DNA of 64,000 bases from positions 1-64,000 of the forward strand of contig JAUIMM010002579.1 in assembly GCA_031769625.1 (NCBI GenBank). The letters are read 5' to 3'. The translations under genes and the position numbers were made by a program. This stretch comes from Taudactylus pleione. Its lineage: Eukaryota; Chordata; Amphibia; Anura; Myobatrachidae. The notes beneath the pieces are model-generated. The model was given only the letters and a program-made list of their open reading frames with translations. It made no database searches and had not been told where the DNA came from. Below are positions 23,311 to 35,765 of the stretch, in pieces. Numbering within the stretch: position 1 is the stretch's first letter; the number at the start of each line of letters is the position of its first letter.

Positions 23311-24385
23311 TGGGGTTTCCCCTTCAAACTAATGGTTGACTTCAACGGTAAAACAATTATCATCAGAGACCCTAAAGAAGGCAAAACCTTTCTTTCCCAT
23401 CTGGAAGACTCTGGCCCCCCTCCAACCGCTTCAGAGGACATATAATATGATTAAGGTTACATGCTGCTTCTTCTTCCCATTTGGGTTTACCCACGATAAC
23501 TGGACACTCTTCTGAGAAACATACTACTATATGGCAGAGACTACCCTCCTCCGCCATGGGAACCTAATCCTGGCCCTGAGTCTCTACAAAGATGGCCATT
23601 TCATATCCTTTTTCTCAGCCATATTACTATGTGTTAAGATATTTGTAGTTGTTTCACCTATTCTACTGATTCATAGTAGTATGTTTTGGCTATATGTCTA
23701 CTTTATTTCATGTAGCTGTATCTTTAGTAGTTTATTACTCCATCGGAGCTACCGGAATGCTCTGCCCATCAGGACATCGCACGTGGGTTTCACGCGAGTA
23801 ATATCCTATTCTTTTTGTGTTTCTAGGAATATCTGATGAAAATATTTGAAATGTTTATGTATGTTATATATTCAGTTATAATTGACTTTGTAATTTGTAG
23901 TTGATAAGTATAAGTATACCCTTATCTGGGCTTTTCTACTGTATGCTTTCTCCCCCCCCCTTTGACAACTCACATTGACATCTCTTCAATCATTACTAGG
24001 TCTTCATTTACCTCTACTACACAACCACAAATGGAGGGCCAAGGCTCTCTGACACTCTCACTTCTTTCCTCTATACATACTCAGTACTCTTCGGTATATA
24101 CAATTATTTGTTTTCTAATCTATCTTAATTAATTACCTAAAGGTAGTTTGGATTCCCCTCCCTGCTACCTCCCTGGACTGCTTAGTCCCACTCTCCGAGT
24201 GTGTTTTCCCCTGCTGGACACGGGGAATTCCCACTCGGTTGTCTCCCCCTTGTCTTCCGCACTTTTCACCCCTTTCCATTTCTCCTTTCTTTATTTTTCT
24301 TTTGCTATTCCCCCACTGTCTTTATTTTCTTTTTCCCTCTGCCTCTTAGCGAGTCAGGAATTTCCCGCTTACATTATTATATACA
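23311..24385 (+). other. L1-B ORF1 tail and inter-ORF region
   Basis: The first about 130 bp (to about 23445) still reads as the end of ORF1. The rest is non-coding, T/C-rich inter-ORF sequence of about 0.9 kb with no recognisable gene. Confidence 0.55.
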
Positions 24386-27300
24386 TTGAGTATTGCATTC
24401 CATCCAAATGTCGCTAAATTTGCCTCCCTTAACTCCAAGGGCTTAAACACCCCTCAGAAGCGCTCATCGCTCTTCCAAACTATCCGAGATCTCAAGGCTG
24501 GGATTATCCTGATCCAGGAAACCCACTTTAAAGCGCAGTCACATCCCTCACTACATACTAAGAGTTTCCCCACCGCATACTACTCTTCTAGTCGGTCTAA
24601 ACACAATGGAGTAGCGATACTGATTAATAGCAAAATCCCCTTCTCCTTACACACAGTACATACAGACTCAGACGGGAGGTATATTATTTTGACAGGCAAA
24701 TTAGGCAGTTTAGAATGCACAATTGCTAATATATATGCTCCCAACTCAGATCAATCATCATTCTTCAATTCCGTTTTCTCTAAAATAAACAAATATAGGA
24801 TAGGCAGCCTCATTGTCGGAGGAGACTTCAATGCAGTCCTTAGCCATGAGCTTGATAAAGGTCCTACCCCTACCAAAACACGACCCTGCCCAGAAACTCG
24901 CTCCCTAAACAATCACCTCCGTGAATCGGGTCTATTTGATACATGGCGGGCCCTCAACCCCTCATCCAAGGATTTGACTTTCTTCTCGATACCCCACCAG
25001 TCCTACTCGAGAATAGATCTTATTTTATGTAGCACATCAGCCAGCGAACACCTTGTTGACTCCTCTATTTTGTCTAATGCTTGGTCAGACCACTCTATCG
25101 TCAAAGCGTCCTTCGATTTTTTTGATGTTCCACCCTCACGACCCCCGTGGCGTTTAAATAAAACTCTGCTTACCATTCTAAAATTTCAGGAAAAGGTGAA
25201 GTCCGCCCTTGAGGACTATTTTTCTTTAACCAATGGTCCTACTTGCACCCCTTTGGTATGGGAAGCGCATAAAGCTGTTATCCGTGGGCACATCATTAAT
25301 TATGCTTCCTTTAGAAATAAAGAACGTAGGTCCCAAATATCCCTGACCACAGAGGTTCAATGTCTTGAAACCGCTCATAAATGTACTCCCTCCCATTCAC
25401 TATACGCCCAACTGACTTCCTCCGGGACGGCCCTTAATGCCCTCAACGCTGAAAAGACTGAGCAGGCCCTACGCTGGCTCAACCAAAAATTCTACGAAAA
25501 GAGCAACAAAGCTGATTCCCTACTAGCCAATAGATTGAAAGCTCGGAAAGCCAGGACCGCTATCCCAGCATTAAATGACGACCGCGGCACCAGCCACTAT
25601 AGTCCATCCACCGTCAATTCTTTATTTAAAAATTATTACGAACGCCTTTACAATCTCCCCCCAACAAATGACATCAACGCTGACACCTCAACCGCGGACT
25701 ATTTGGCCTCCTGTAATCTCCCCCGAATCGATACTGCCACCTCTTCCGCGCTAAATGACCCTATCTCTGCAGAAGAAATTGTTTCAGCTCTCAAAACACA
25801 AAAATCTTCAAAGGCACCCGGTCCCGACGGACTTCCAATGTCCTATTATAAAACTTTTCAAACTTCCTTGATACCTCACCTTACTGTGGCTTTCAAGTGT
25901 ATTTTAGAAGGCTCCTCATTCCACCCACACACGACTAGAGCTACCATAACCGCCATCCCGAAACCTAATAAGGACCCCCTTTTAGTGACTAATTACCGTC
26001 CCATCTCACTACTCAATACTGACCTAAAGCTCTTTGCTAAGGTAATTGCAAATAGGCTCAACCCCCTCCTTCCCTCATTAATCCATCCAGACCGGGTGGG
26101 CTTTGTCCTGTCCAGACAAGCAGTGGACAATACTAGATGCACAATCGATCTAGTTCACTATATCAATACTCACAAACTCCCCTCTCTGGTGCTTGATCTG
26201 GACGTGGAGAAGGCAGGGTCTCCTGGCCTTTTCTTTTCCAAACATTGCTCCAATTCGGATTCCGAGGACAGTTTTTACAAGCCATCCAAGCCCTCTACAC
26301 CAATCCCTCTGCTACGGTCTCAGCAGGAGGCCTGCTCTCTGACTCCTTCTCAATAACAAATGGAACCAGACAGGGATGCCCTCTATCGCCACTCATATTT
26401 GCCCTTAGTATTGAACCACTTCCTTCTCGTGTACAGGCCAATCCCAACATTACTGGAGTCAAGGTTAAACATTCTCAATATACCGTCTCTATTTGCAGAC
26501 GATATACTTTTTACGCTAACAAAACCACTCACCTCTCTCCCCAATCTGTTTTGAGAACTCTCTATGTATGGCTCCCTGTCTGGTTACAAAGTTAATCATA
26601 CCAAATCCGAAGCTCTTCCTATACATCTACCCGGCAATATGAAGTCGTTATTGCAATCAAATTTTAATTTCATATGGAAAAAAGATTCCCTCAAATATCT
26701 AGGAGTATTCATTACTAAATCCTATGAATCTCTATATAAAGCCAACTCCCCTCCCCTCATCAGCTCAATCCAGAGAGACCTACAACAGTGGCAAACACAT
26801 TTTCTCTCATGGCTAGGCCGCATCAATGCCGTGAAAATGAACATTCTCCCCAAACTATTATACCTATTCCCTCCCACACCCTCAACACACTTCAAACCGT
26901 ACTCTGTAAATTCATCTGGAACTACCGAAAACCCCGATTTCGTCAAGACATACTCACTAAGCGTTCTTGGGATGGAGGCTTGGGGTTACTCTCACTTCAC
27001 CGCTACTATAATGCAACCCGATTGAGTCAGTTGGCCGCCTGGCATTCAACCTTCCATGTTAAGAGATGGGTTGATCTGGAGAGCAACTTAGTGGATGTAC
27101 ACTCAGTCTCTTATCTACCCTGGATGCCCCGTAAACATAGACCTAGATCTGCTCTTCTATTCCCCACTATAGCACTGACACTTAATAACTGGGACTCCCT
27201 TAATAAAAAACTGGATCTCTCTCCACACCCTTCCCCTCTAACCCCCATTTGGAACAACCCTGCATTCCCCCCTGGTCTATCTCAAACAGTGGCTTGCCCC

Positions 27301-28179
27301 TGGATATCAGCAGGCAACACTAGGCTTCACCATGTAGTTGAAATATCCTCACCTAGATCTTTCTCAGACATTCAAGACAAACATAAAATTCCCAATAAAC
27401 TCCACTATCAATATTTACAAATCCGCCACTTTGCCAGCTCAAATCCCTCCACTCGCTCCCCTCCTAACCCCACACATATAGAGAGATTATGCATGTATAG
27501 ACCTAATGACAAAGGAGCTATCTCGCACCTTTATCACTTCATACTGGCGTTGAAGCCTCCTCCGCTTGAAACACATGAACAGGCTTGGTAATCGGATCTT
27601 GGCCTCTCTCTTGGGGAGGAAGCATGGGACACTATACGCTTGACCATTTCTAAATGCTCATTCAATGTGGCCATCCGCGAGAGCTCATACAAGGTGTACA
27701 CCAGATGGTACTTAGTGCCACAACATCTTTATCAGATCTACCCCAGAACCTCTAATCTCTGCTGGAGAGGGTGCGGTCAACTCGGAACTTATTTTCATAT
27801 GTGGTGGTCATGCCCCTTGATTGTCCCATTCTGGAACATGGTCCGTACCCTACTCTCCCAAATTGTTACCATTCCGATCTCTTCTACCCCAGCTACTCTT
27901 CTACTTTGTGCTCCGATCGACTCCATCCCCAACACTACAAATAAACTGATCCTTCATATCTCCTGTGCAGCCAAATTTCAAATCGCTCGTAATTGGAGTA
28001 CAAAAAGTACAACACACTCCCAGCCGCCAGGAGCTACTGAACAGAATTTGGTTTATAGCAAATATGGAATATATCACCAGTCTACAAAACAATGCTGTTT
28101 GGAAATTTCATACCATGTGGAATCCCTGGTATACCTTTCAAAACTCACCTCTCCCAGGCCTTGGTTAGTTTCGGCCTGA
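24386..28179 (+). pseudogene. L1-B ORF2 (endonuclease and reverse transcriptase), broken
   Basis: The long first frame (24386-26356, 656 codons) has the AP-endonuclease: NSKGLNTPQKR, IQETHFKAQ, NIYAPNSDQ, VGGDFNAVL, SRIDLIL and SDHSIV. The RT follows with KAPGPDG and YRPISLLNTDLK, and a conserved LDLDVEKA start of motif A. A frameshift near 26220-26245 falls just after the motif A aspartate. The next frame (26245-26595) has NGTRQGCPLSPLIFALSIEP, and the F-ADD box (SLFADDILFTL) lies in a third frame at about 26487. Further shifts occur near 26600, 26900 and 27600. The C-terminal CCHC region (CWRGCG...HMWWSC) is in 27640-28179. Confidence 0.9.
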
Positions 28180-28486
28180 CGTTCCTCATATAACTATATA
28201 TAAATACACTGTATACTTGTGGCTCACTCTCTTACACTTCTCTCCCCTTTTTTTTGTTTGTCCCCTCCCTCTCACATAAATCCTTTCTAATCCTACTCTC
28301 TGTTAGTCCCTTTTCTAATCCACCATACTTACATTATAAATGGTTTTTGATTGTTAAATATCCATACATTCTGTGACAAATGTCGTTACCTGACTGTTGT
28401 TGATATGCTATTGAATAATATTGTCCAATACGTCATTTGTACAAATTATTGTGCTATCATTTATATTCAATAAACGAATACAAAAA
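28180..28486 (+). terminator. L1-B 3' UTR and poly-A tail
   Basis: About 300 bp of non-coding sequence ending in TTCAATAAACGAATAC and an A-run that merges with the AAATT of the duplication. AATAAA is the polyadenylation signal. Confidence 0.75.
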
Positions 28487-28501
28487 AAATTATTTAGCAC
28501 C
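28487..28501. repeat. L1-B right target-site duplication
   Basis: Identical to 21269-21283 (AAATTATTTAGCACC). After it the ERV-1 gag frame resumes on the minus strand. Confidence 0.95.
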
Positions 28502-28686
28502 TCAAAATCGAAACTGCCAATTTTAGGGAGAGGCTTCACACATACCTCAGTCATCTTAACCCATACATCACAGTACGCAGTTGCAACCGCACCATACTTT
28601 GTATACATTATATGCCTTGCCGATCCTGTCAGTCCGTTCATGAGCAGCTTATCGTTGACCATGACTAGCGATTGCTTAGCACCCAT
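28502..28686 (-). pseudogene. gag: ERV-1 gag 5' end (matrix N-terminus)
   Basis: The frame starts MGAKQS on the minus strand. The glycine at position 2 and Ser at position 6 fit an N-myristoylation signal, as expected for a matrix protein that targets Gag to the plasma membrane. The frame enters L1-B after about 60 codons. The same gag sequence continues at 21268 on the other side of L1-B, so the gene was cut by the LINE. Confidence 0.8.
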
Positions 28687-29510
28687 CTGGGAAAACGATT
28701 GGCAACTACGCTAAGAAAATGTTGACTGGTACACGATTTCACGAGCTACATATATGCACTCCTTCCTGTTATGCCTGCCGACCCGCTAGTCATTTCGTTC
28801 AGCTTGCACAACGAAGAGCAAAATACCTGCCTATTGCAATCTACCCTGTTTGCAGCAAATTTATTCAAGCTTCGACCGCTTGCTTGTACACAATTTCAGT
28901 GAGCTACGTGTACGCACTCCTCCCCTTTTTGAGTTACTCTCTCCTGGTAGCATGTAATTGTTCCAATAACGCTTACCCTTTCCAGTGATTTTTCTCCACT
29001 ACCCCGTCACTATCACGGTCTACCCAACAATGCGATCCAATCGCAATGCCCAGAGAACCTAACTGATCAATGGACGTTGCGATTACTCTGAGGAGCCGAT
29101 CAACAGCTAACCTCCGTATTCCCGACGCACGGAAAACTTACGGTTAGCTCCTGAATACCACAATGTATCTGCTCTATACACTGGCCCAGTAGTTTTCCTG
29201 CCTCGTCAGACACCTACCAAGTTACACCAGGTCCTGCCAGTGAGCTATTCATCACGAGCATACATTCTCTTTCATGTACCTTTTGTTTTCTGCGCAGAAA
29301 AGCTTTTACTTAAATTTGGCAGTTGCAATTTAAAGGGGTTAACCAGTTAACCACGCTATGCATATAACAAAGCTATTTATCTAAAATGACTGTTTAAACC
29401 CACGGCAGTATTACCGGATACACGTGTACGCTATTGTGCGACCAGTCGCATACACAATAATGCAACTGATACACAAAAGAGCAAAATGAAAAAATAAAAA
29501 AATTACGCTA
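28687..29510 (-). mobile_element. ERV-1 leader and part of the presumed 5' LTR
   Basis: Non-coding sequence upstream of gag on the minus strand. I could not locate the primer-binding site or the LTR edge. The part next to L1-C (about 29425-29495) contains GCTATTGTGCGACCAGTCGC followed by ATACACAATAATG. A close copy lies on the other side of L1-C at 42732-42790, consistent with a tandem repeat of about 80 bp in an LTR or leader that L1-C entered. Confidence 0.5.
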
Positions 29511-31375
29511 GGGACTTCCGGTGGGCGTGGCATCCAGCATGGCCTCCTTTTAGTTCTTCTCCCAGCAGAGTATAGGAAATCTGGCTCAATCATCGAAATT
29601 TGGGACTGGGGTGGCTATTTAATTTAGCACATTCCTTTGCCCAGATAGAAAGGAGTTGATTGATACCAATATCTCCTCTGTGGGATCTTTCACCATCGGA
29701 ATCAGGCCGAGAGTTCAAACGGCCTTCATGACCGCTTTCTTTTTAGGGCGCGAAACTGAGTGTGCGGGGTTTGGCATTGCTATCGGGACTCTGTTCTGGT
29801 GAAGTAGCACTCCCTACACCTTAGCATTGAATACCCCTTCCCTGGCTACGGAGGGTAAACTTGCTACCAGCCCTACAAAGTTTTCCTGTCTACCGCGACC
29901 CCAAATTTCCTATTCCGGTCGGCGAGTGGTCGGAGGGTGTACAGCCTTTGGAACACGAAGGGCCATAAACGAGTTGTTGGCGGTGGAGGGATTGGAGTCC
30001 TGCCTGGCTACCCGGAGTGTTGCTGCCAGTGTGTCCTGATCTTCCCCTCCAGCGTGCTATCCTCTGGACACTAATCGTATCCAAGGCCCACGGATGCCCT
30101 TGAAACACGGGTGCCATCTGTGTGATTTCGGCGCCGAGGGGGCTAAAGACTTACCTGGTTTTCAGGAGAGCGGCTGCTGTTTAGTTTGGCGCATCTCCAT
30201 TGAAGTGATGTCCGGCAAGTGCTGATCTTACCGGGAGGTGTGCTGCGGTCCTGGAGACAAAGTGTGCTGGCACTGTATTATTGGTGGAGATCCTGCCGGG
30301 CTGTCGGAGGTGCGGCTGATACCGGAGTCTGGTCTTTACCACCTACTGTGAAGTCTGCTGAACGCTGACCTTCCCCCCATTATCTGGAAGTGCGGTATCC
30401 ACAACTGTTGTGGTCAAGCGGGAGTGGTCCGGAACAGTGGGGAGACTCACACTGCTCTTTCTGCCTACTTGTCTTCTACTCCTAGGGACACTTGTCGGCT
30501 GTGACTGTGATTCCTATACTGGCCAGTGTCTTCTTTGTCTCCCGTGGGTGTGATACAGAGTGTTCCAGCTTCTCCCCAGGTACTAACGTTGTGTAGTCCC
30601 TATACTTTAACTAACACCCTTCGATTTTCTTTTTATCCTACACTTTCTCCCTTCCCTCCTTGTGTGTGCTCCCTTCCTTTCCCTTCCTGCCCATACCGAA
30701 ACCAATCTTCCCCATGTTTCATACCTTGCTTATCCCTTCCCAAGTGATTGTCTGAAGATACCTTGTTGGCTGATTGAATTACGTGTCCAGTTCTAATATT
30801 TAATAAAGCAACAGTTCTGCTGAGAACTCATTACATAAGGACACTGCTTTATTTTTCTCCATCAGAGGGATAGTGGAGTCTTTGATTATTTTATAGTATT
30901 TTTCTCCCAGCACTGATAGTGTAAAATACTGTGGATACGTAAAGCTCTTTTAAAATCTGTTGTGGGTTGCATACCTTGGGTTTTGTCTCCACCTAGTGGG
31001 GCTCTTTTTCAATTACATCTGCTTTTCAGTAATAACCCAAGTTGTACAATCTCTGAGTGTTCTGTATTACAATACATAACGGCATACGGCTTCTATACGA
31101 TATATTGTGCCAATTGGTTTTGGGGCATATACCTTCTGAGCATAGCTGTATTGCTACATAGGAAGCTAATTTTGCTGATTGGATTCCGGGGCTATACCCC
31201 AGGAAATAGCTGTATGGATTCACAAAATCTATAAAATGTAGTTTGCAGATATTTAAAGGGTGATAGAGCCGATTTAGACATACGCAGGTTATTTTAAAAT
31301 ATTTCACTGCTCAACTCGTAATAAATAGTAGACGGTTTAGTAAAGCTATATCACTAGGCTTGCCCAGTTTAGGGC
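29511..31375 (+). promoter_or_regulatory. L1-C 5' untranslated region
   Basis: About 1.87 kb of non-coding sequence from the conserved 5' end to ORF1. An internal promoter is expected here by analogy with other L1s. No domain-bearing frame is present. Confidence 0.55.
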
Positions 31376-32298
31376 ATGGACAGATACATAGAGAAGTTAT
31401 CAACGCTACATAATTCCAATTCATCTTCAGAGACGACCATGGGTAGAACCCGTCAGAAATCTAATGCACCTGTGTCTCCCCCATCTCCCCCATTATTCTC
31501 TGCAGATGGCCCCTCAGAGAATCAAGTGGCAGGCACCTTACAACCCATCTCAATTCCCTCATCAGAGGACAATACTAGGGTTACAATTAACATGCTAATG
31601 CCTCTGTTAGATAAGAGGTTTGAGGATGTCAATACTCGACTGGACGCATCCCTAACTAAGATAGATGCAAACACAGCTAGGATTGTGACAGTAGAACAAC
31701 GTACTAGTGATTGTGAAGATGCGGTACATGCATTACAGGCAACCATAGACCGCCAATCACAAACTATACAGTCACTAACTGCTAAATTAGATGATGTAGA
31801 AAATAGGGATAGAAGAAATAACTTAAGGTTCATAGGGATCCCAGAAACTGTTAAAAACCCTCAGTTGATGGATTTTCTCTGCAGTCGTATTCCTCAGGCG
31901 TTGGGGATTGCAGATGAGGCAGCTCTTCCACAAATCGAAAGGGCACATAGAATAGGCCCAGAATATTCAGGGCGTAATCCCAGACCCCGGCCTGTTATTG
32001 CCAAATTTCTAGATTTCAGGGTGAAGGAAAAGTTTCTCATGGCTTATCGTACCACACAATCCCTCATGGTTGATAACATAAAAATTCAAGTTTTTCAATG
32101 ATGGTATCTCAAAAAAGACTAGAATTTTCTGATGTATGTAAAATGTTGGTGGACCGAAACAGGATATTTGCATTGATGTACCCAGCTAAGTTGAGGATCA
32201 TGGAAAATGGGCGACCCCTATACTTTACTGATCCTAAATTGGCTAAGAGTCATTTGTCTAGAGATCCTCCCGATTCTCCACTACGACCAGATGACTGA
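31376..32298 (+). pseudogene. L1-C ORF1, one frameshift
   Basis: The first frame (31376-32101) has a Ser/Pro-rich start, a heptad-rich coiled coil (about residues 70-145, including TVEQRTSDCED) and the RRM signature (ENRDRRNNLRFIGIPE). It continues through PQIERAHRIGP and VIAKFLDFRVKEKFL. A frameshift at about 32098 moves the C-terminal end (SQKRLEFSDVCKML, MYPAKLRI) into the next frame, ending at 32298. The same motif pairs occur in L1-A ORF1, so the two LINEs are one family. Confidence 0.88.
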
Positions 32299-32815
32299 AA
32301 CTGTCTGCTTATAAATTAGATATCACCTTTACACCTTGATAGGGTGTTTTTGACACTTAGACCTGTGCTATGTCATTTTTTTCTACTTTCGTGTATTTAC
32401 TTTGATATGGCTCTGAGCCCTTTTCTTGTTTGCGAAACTGTTTTCTGTTTGTAGGGAGCATCCCTCTTGCTTTAGGATGGGATCCTCAGAAGAAGTTGGT
32501 GGTATTGCCCCACCATATTGTATTTCAAAAAAAGAAAAAAATGAACACCATGATTTAGAGTTATTTGTCTACTTGTTAAATGTAATTGCAACAATATTTC
32601 TATTTTATGTTATTTATTTCTATTTTTCAATGTGGCTACAGCCGCTTTTCAAGAAATTTTCTGATTTGCAGGAGTGCATCACGTTGGGTGGGGGGGTGAG
32701 GCGGCGGGATGTGAGGCAGGGGGGGTTGCCATTTTTCCCTTTCCTTTGATGCTCAGTCTTTGTGTTTTGGAAATAAACAGTCCTCGGCGGATGCGTATCT
32801 TTTCAATGTCAATCC
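32299..32815 (+). other. L1-C inter-ORF region
   Basis: About 0.5 kb between ORF1 and ORF2, AT-rich with a G-rich tract near 32690-32730. No gene is seen. Confidence 0.5.
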
Positions 32816-33249
32816 ATGTTTGATCAGCTAAATAGAGATGTGGGACCTACTGTCCCTCCACACTTTAACTTGGTATCTTGGAATGTGGATGGCCTCAATA
32901 CACCTGTCAAACGTAAAAAGGTTGTGGCTCACCTGCGCCGCCTACACCCAGATATTGTATTATTACAAGAAACGCATTGGAAACAGGAGGAGGAGGGTAC
33001 ACTTCGGGCTAAGTGGATAGGAGAATGCATTACTGCATCATATACATCTAAATCGAGAGGTGTGGCAATAATATTTAATAGAAATCTAAAGTACACTCTC
33101 ATAGATAAAATAACAGACCCAGAGGGTCGCTATCTGTTGGTGAACTTATCTATAGAAGGACGTAATTACATGATAGTCAACCTCTATGCTCCCAAAATAT
33201 CACCACACCAGTTTTTGGCTAAATTGTCTCAGATACGGACACATAGGAC
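32816..33249 (+). pseudogene. L1-C ORF2, 5' part (endonuclease)
   Basis: The frame begins shortly before NLVSWNVDGLNTPVKRKK and contains LLQETHWKQE, KSRGVAIIF and MIVNLYAPK, the first half of the AP-like endonuclease. It is cut by ERV-2 at 33250. The gene continues on the far side at about 38898 with KLILAGDFNSVDNP. L1-A has the same motifs in the same order. Confidence 0.9.
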
Positions 33250-33644
33250 TGTCAATTCTCCTCACTAGCTATGGCCAGCGAATTAGTTCTTTATTGGTCA
33301 CCCTCAGAGTCTTGTTTGCTAAAGGCTACATATGATCATGTGAAAGAGAGAGACACGGACACGAACGTGTATATGTAACCACAAGCATCTCCATCTCTGT
33401 CTTTATTCAACAGAACAGCCCACATTTATAGATTCCGTCTAACACATGGTATTCATTATCTGCAGTGAGACTATGGCTCTGTTTAAACATTGGAATCGCA
33501 TACCTTACCATATATGTACATATGCTTTTCTGTGCACTTATAACAGGGTCTTTTCAATGAATTAACTCCATCCTGTCCTGTGCACCCACCCTTCATGCAT
33601 GCATGTCATACAAAATGGATTCTTATTCCAAAATGGCTTCTACA
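33250..33644 (-). repeat. ERV-2 3' LTR
   Basis: 395 bp; matches 38509-38897 over its full length. It carries a 6-bp insertion relative to the other copy within a GACACGAACGTG tract near 33358. On the minus strand it starts TGTAGAAGCC and ends GAATTGACA. Confidence 0.93.
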
Positions 33645-33658
33645 TATTCCCTCCTTTC
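33645..33658 (-). promoter_or_regulatory. ERV-2 polypurine tract
   Basis: On the minus strand GAAAGGAGGGAATA directly precedes the 3' LTR. This is the expected primer for plus-strand DNA synthesis and fixes the element's orientation. Confidence 0.85.
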
Positions 33659-34163
33659 AATTCAAATTTTACATACTATTGTCTTTCTAGCTTACCTAGC
33701 CATGGCCCACCCCCTACGTAGCTGGTCCCTACTTCACACAACAAGTTATCCCTCCTAATGAGGTAGCTGCATGGGGCAGTGCCCATTCAAGACCACATAG
33801 GTGATGAGTCCCTCAGTTCCTATAGTCCTGTATCTTCTTTTCATCCGTATTCTTGTAAAAGCCTTCAATTATTTCCATACATTGTTCACATAAGTCTCTG
33901 CAAAGCAATTGTTCTCTTGTCTTTCAAATTGCACAAAAGTTCTGGGTATGTCCATGTAGCAGGATCATAGTTGTCTTTGACATTTCTTTAGATGCTTTAA
34001 ACCTAGAACAGTAATCAAGTGTAAATATTTTCCTTATTAGTCATATATCTATCCTGACAATCAGCTAAATGACTAATTTCAATCCTTTAGCTATTAACAT
34101 GAAAATACTTGAAAAATATTCGTCTGTTCCCTTGAACCAACTTAACATATTCAACCGTGTAAA
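33659..34163 (-). other. ERV-2 interior, 3' non-coding part
   Basis: About 0.5 kb between the env remnant and the polypurine tract. No domain is recognisable. Confidence 0.5.
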
Positions 34164-34514
34164 CTATCCATTACTATCAATACCATACTCTGGATCATTA
34201 TGTATCTTCCTAAACTGGTCATTCAATTTCTTAAATTTCTCTAAGTGTACATATATTGGGTCAGATAAATTATCAGCTATATAATTACAGCAAACAGGTC
34301 TCACTATTTTACACATACTTCCCTGTGTAGCTGTGAGATACTCAAGGATCAGCCTAAACTGTCCCAAAACCTTCACCTGGAATTTCAATTCATTAGTAAT
34401 TATTTCAAACACATCAAATATTTCATCTATAACAGTATTACATAGTCTGGCTAAAGCTTCTATATTGTCACCATTCTTTACACTAGGTCTGGATATTGAT
34501 AAAACTAGAAACAA
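34164..34514 (-). pseudogene. ERV-2 env remnant: TM ectodomain
   Basis: This 116-codon frame resembles the TM subunit of gamma/epsilon-type envelopes. A heptad-like segment is followed by LEYLTATQG and a CX6CC pattern (CKIVRPVCC), the site that pairs with the SU CXXC motif. Almost no sequence separates it from the integrase remnant at 34665, so SU is deleted. No membrane anchor is obvious. It is a fragment only and could not act in entry. Confidence 0.7.
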
Positions 34515-34664
34515 AACTATAATAAGAACAAATCATAGTATACAGTACATCCTCACAAGCCTTTGTTTGGCTTAAAGCCTAGAAACATATATCAATTCAT
34601 AACTTCAAATTACTCCAACTCCCCTTATGTAATGATATTGCAGTGTGAGGTGAATCCAAATTTT

Positions 34665-34805
34665 CTTTTCTGCCGCCTTTACTGCCATTGGAGTAGTTAG
34701 GAGAACTTGATAAGGACCTTATCACTGGGTCCTAGGACTTTTCCTTAGATGCTTCTTTATCATGACCCAATCACCTGGTTGCAGTTTGTAGGTGCTGCAA
34801 TTGAA
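34665..34805 (-). pseudogene. ERV-2 pol remnant: integrase C-terminal domain
   Basis: Reading the minus strand here by hand gives LQPGDWVMIKKH, then a short stretch with two stop codons, then GPYQVLLTTP. This is the PGDWV...GPYQV pattern at the end of gamma-type integrases. The frame is broken by those stops and has no open reading frame of its own. Confidence 0.72.
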
Positions 34806-35412
34806 TTGGGATCTAGAACATAAGAGAACACCTGGTGGTGGACTTTGGTTAGTTTCTATTATATATGCATCACATATTGAATCAAGTTACTATGCTCATA
34901 CACTTGTAGGAAATCACATCTTGTTCTAACAGCTGTACTAAATAGTTTTCCATAAGCTCTCATCCTACATTTCACACTGGGACTGTTCTTGACTAACAAT
35001 CATATTAAAAAATAAACATTCTAACAAACTTTTCATAGTTCAATTTGACTGTATAATTCAGTCTTTACACTCTCATTGCTTTGGGTCCTATTTATTCTCA
35101 GATTCTCCAAGATACATTCTAAAAATGTCTTTAAAAAAATGTGTACCTTTGTCACTCTCTATTACCTCACATGTACGAATTACTTCTGTCATTTATTTTC
35201 CTTTTTCCTATTGTTTCTATTGTGTTTGCTACCCTGCAAGACCATAGTCAATTTGACAACAGGTCTGAGCACAGAACATACCCAACACTTAACCAACTAT
35301 ATAAAATCAATCTTTCGTTTCTGGAAGGAATAACATCGGTGAGGTACTCCTTTCATTCTTCTTCTAGTACTGTGATCACTTTTCCTGGGCTGTGCTACGA
35401 TTAGGGATAGGC
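34806..35412 (-). other. ERV-2 interior, no recognisable motif
   Basis: By position this should hold the integrase core, but I could not recognise its catalytic motifs. It is either deleted or too diverged. Confidence 0.45.
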
Positions 35413-35765
35413 TTATGCAGCCCAACTGAAGTCTGGGGCTATCCAGTGCTTCTTGGCTAGTTTTACCATAGCATCTCTTATGAGAGCTTCCATGAAGTAT
35501 TTGGGCTCAGACTGAGAATAGTGCACGTGGCAGACAGAGGTGGTGCTCAACCATCCATCCATCACCCGAAGTCGTGCAAGTCTTTCCAAGTCATACTTCT
35601 GAGGAACCTGTAACTGCAACTTTTAACAAAATCAGGTTCAATGTTTCTGCTGTTTCTGGTCGCCAATATCAAAATATCAGGTAGGTATATTACTGTAGCC
35701 TGTTTGGCCAACTTGGTTTGCTGGAGCAGTTCCTCTTCTGGGGTATGTTCTCTGATATGTGCTTT
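35413..35765 (-). pseudogene. ERV-2 pol remnant: RNase H end and following region
   Basis: The minus-strand reading near 35765-35660 gives KAHIREHTPEEELLQQTK followed by LAKQAT, resembling the K(A)H...(N)xLADxxAK end of retroviral RNase H. It is followed, after frame changes, by a 68-codon frame (35619-35413). The match is weak, but the position between the RT and integrase remnants fits. Confidence 0.42.

Larger units (their letters stand above)
21284..28486 (+). mobile_element. L1-B: full-length L1-like LINE inside ERV-1 gag
   Basis: This 7.2-kb LINE is bounded by a perfect 15-bp target-site duplication. It begins GGGGGGCATGGCCTGACTAG and ends with TTCAATAAACGAATAC plus a short A-run. It contains a 5' UTR (21284 to about 22539), ORF1 (22540 to about 23450) and ORF2 (24386-28179). 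Its ORFs differ clearly from those of L1-A and L1-C, so it is a different subfamily. The perfect long duplication suggests a fairly recent insertion, but both ORFs are broken. Confidence 0.93.
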
